From Candidatus Cloacimonadota bacterium (lineage in GTDB: Bacteria > Cloacimonadota > Cloacimonadia > Cloacimonadales > TCS61): a stretch of 41,787 bases of DNA. Every line of letters starts with the position of its first letter. Positions within the stretch are counted from its first letter, which is position 1. Positions 41,116 to 41,787 of this stretch are shown here, in pieces. The notes beneath the pieces are model-generated. The model was given only the letters and a program-made list of their open reading frames with translations, was not told where the DNA came from and did no database searches. The stretch covers positions 1 through 41,787 of the forward strand of contig JAFGRJ010000008.1 of NCBI GenBank assembly GCA_016935235.1, given 5' to 3'. Made by a program: the position numbers and the translations under genes.

Positions 41116-41787
41116 CTAATAAAGCAGAATCTTTTTACCTCTGCAAGGAATAACTTCTCCCACTACCGAACTGTATTCATAGCCTTGCTCTGTAAGCTGT
41201 AAAATAGTTTTCTCAGCCTTTCCGGACGGAACTGAGATCAACAGCCCCCCGCTTGTTTGTGCGTCATAAAGTATCATTAACTCATCTCTTGATAGTTTTT
41301 GATTCAATATCTCCACCTGAGGTGAGAAATAATCGTGGTTGCGGAATGAACCTCCCGGGTATAAACCTGCTTCCCCCAGATTCAATGCCCCGTCAAGAAT
41401 CGCTATCTGAGCATACTGTACAGCAATAGAACAGTTTGGATTGGTCATTTCGCTAAGGTGACCCAGAAATCCAAAACCAGTGACATCGGTCATGGCATGT
41501 GCTTGATATAAATTAGCAATTTCACTGGCTTTTTTATTCAGCATGCTCATCTGATGACAGACCTGCCTGATCTGCTCTGGTGAAGCCATTTCAGCTTTTA
41601 TGGCAGTTGTGATTACTCCTGTTCCCAGAGGTTTCGTTAGAATAATACAGTCACCCAGTCTTACCGTATTGTTGCGGATTATTCGTTCAGGATGAATGAG
41701 TCCGGTAACACATAAGCCATATTTCATTTCCAGATCTTCAATGGAATGACCCCCAACCAGCACTCCTCCGGCTTCCTCGATTTTCGA
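41116..41787 (-). CDS. selD: Selenophosphate synthetase SelD (5' part cut by window)
   Basis: 224 C-terminal residues; the frame is open to the right edge, so the N-terminal part with the catalytic Cys/Sec and Lys is outside. SelD makes selenophosphate from selenide and ATP for selenocysteine and selenouridine. Recognisable stretches are LVGGHSIEDLEMKYGLCVTG at the left of the visible part, AMTDVTGFGFLGHLSEM and DAQTSGGLLISVP. The stop converges with ovoA with one base between. The visible part does not tell whether the catalytic residue is Sec. Confidence 0.96.
   Translation of the reverse strand, partial: SKIEEAGGVLVGGHSIEDLEMKYGLCVTGLIHPERIIRNNTVRLGDCIILTKPLGTGVITTAIKAEMASPEQIRQVCHQMSMLNKKASEIANLYQAHAMTDVTGFGFLGHLSEMTNPNCSIAVQYAQIAILDGALNLGEAGLYPGGSFRNHDYFSPQVEILNQKLSRDELMILYDAQTSGGLLISVPSGKAEKTILQLTEQGYEYSSVVGEVIPCRGKKILLY

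Overview
The window is about 42 kb of densely packed, moderately AT-rich bacterial chromosome. The organism looks like an anaerobic, Gram-negative-type bacterium. It has an MlaE-type lipid-transport permease, lipoproteins and LysM envelope proteins, a ferredoxin-linked MBX-type membrane oxidoreductase fused to Mrp antiporter modules, an HD-family PgpH, and selenophosphate synthetase. Gene content and the LysM protein style suggest the FCB superphylum, perhaps Cloacimonadota or a relative. That placement is an inference and was not tested by a search. No tRNA, rRNA, CRISPR array, insertion sequence or phage gene was seen.

Layout. (1) 1-3449, minus: the start of a division and cell-wall cluster, mraZ-rsmH-ftsL-ftsI, with ftsI cut by the window edge. 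A 10-bp-period repeat in front of mraZ looks like the MraZ operator. (2) 3790-6574, plus: two overlapping response regulators with opposite c-di-GMP chemistry (REC-GAF-like-GGDEF, then REC-PAS-HD-GYP). The first appears to start at ATT. (3) 6681-13471, plus: a tightly packed housekeeping run, gcvH, gmk, rpoZ, family-4 uracil-DNA glycosylase, dnaB, mlaE, a ThiB-like lipoprotein, trmL, dapA and a Cys-containing hypothetical. (4) 13476-19562, minus: a lipoprotein and LysM pair, a hairpin, then pgpH-ybeY-CNNM/CorC-DUF3108-like-VanZ.

(5) 19660-31415, minus: the main feature, a 14-gene operon made of a TetR regulator followed by a complete MBX-like complex. Gene order is MnhE, MnhF, MnhG, MbxD (DUF4040-like), an MbxE/MnhB fusion, MnhC, a 1040-residue double antiporter subunit, NuoH-like, NuoB-like, NuoC-like, a DUF302 protein, NuoD-like without NiFe ligands, and a NuoI-like ferredoxin fused to a GltD/SudA-like flavoprotein. 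The simplest reading is an ion-pumping ferredoxin:NAD(P) oxidoreductase. Two tandem palindromes overlap the TetR promoter, which suggests autoregulation of the whole operon.

(6) 31507-32628: a Popeye-like cyclic-nucleotide-type membrane sensor, divergent from two very small Lys-rich genes with strong ribosome binding sites. (7) 32711-35588, minus: a TetR-zf-TFIIB-LemA-HtpX membrane quality-control operon. (8) 35739-37544, plus: a REC-PAS-sigma54 activator. (9) 37803-41114, plus: a MalY-type PLP lyase next to an OvoA-type sulfoxide synthase, a plausible ovothiol (OvoB-OvoA) pair. It converges 1 bp from a partial selD at the window edge.
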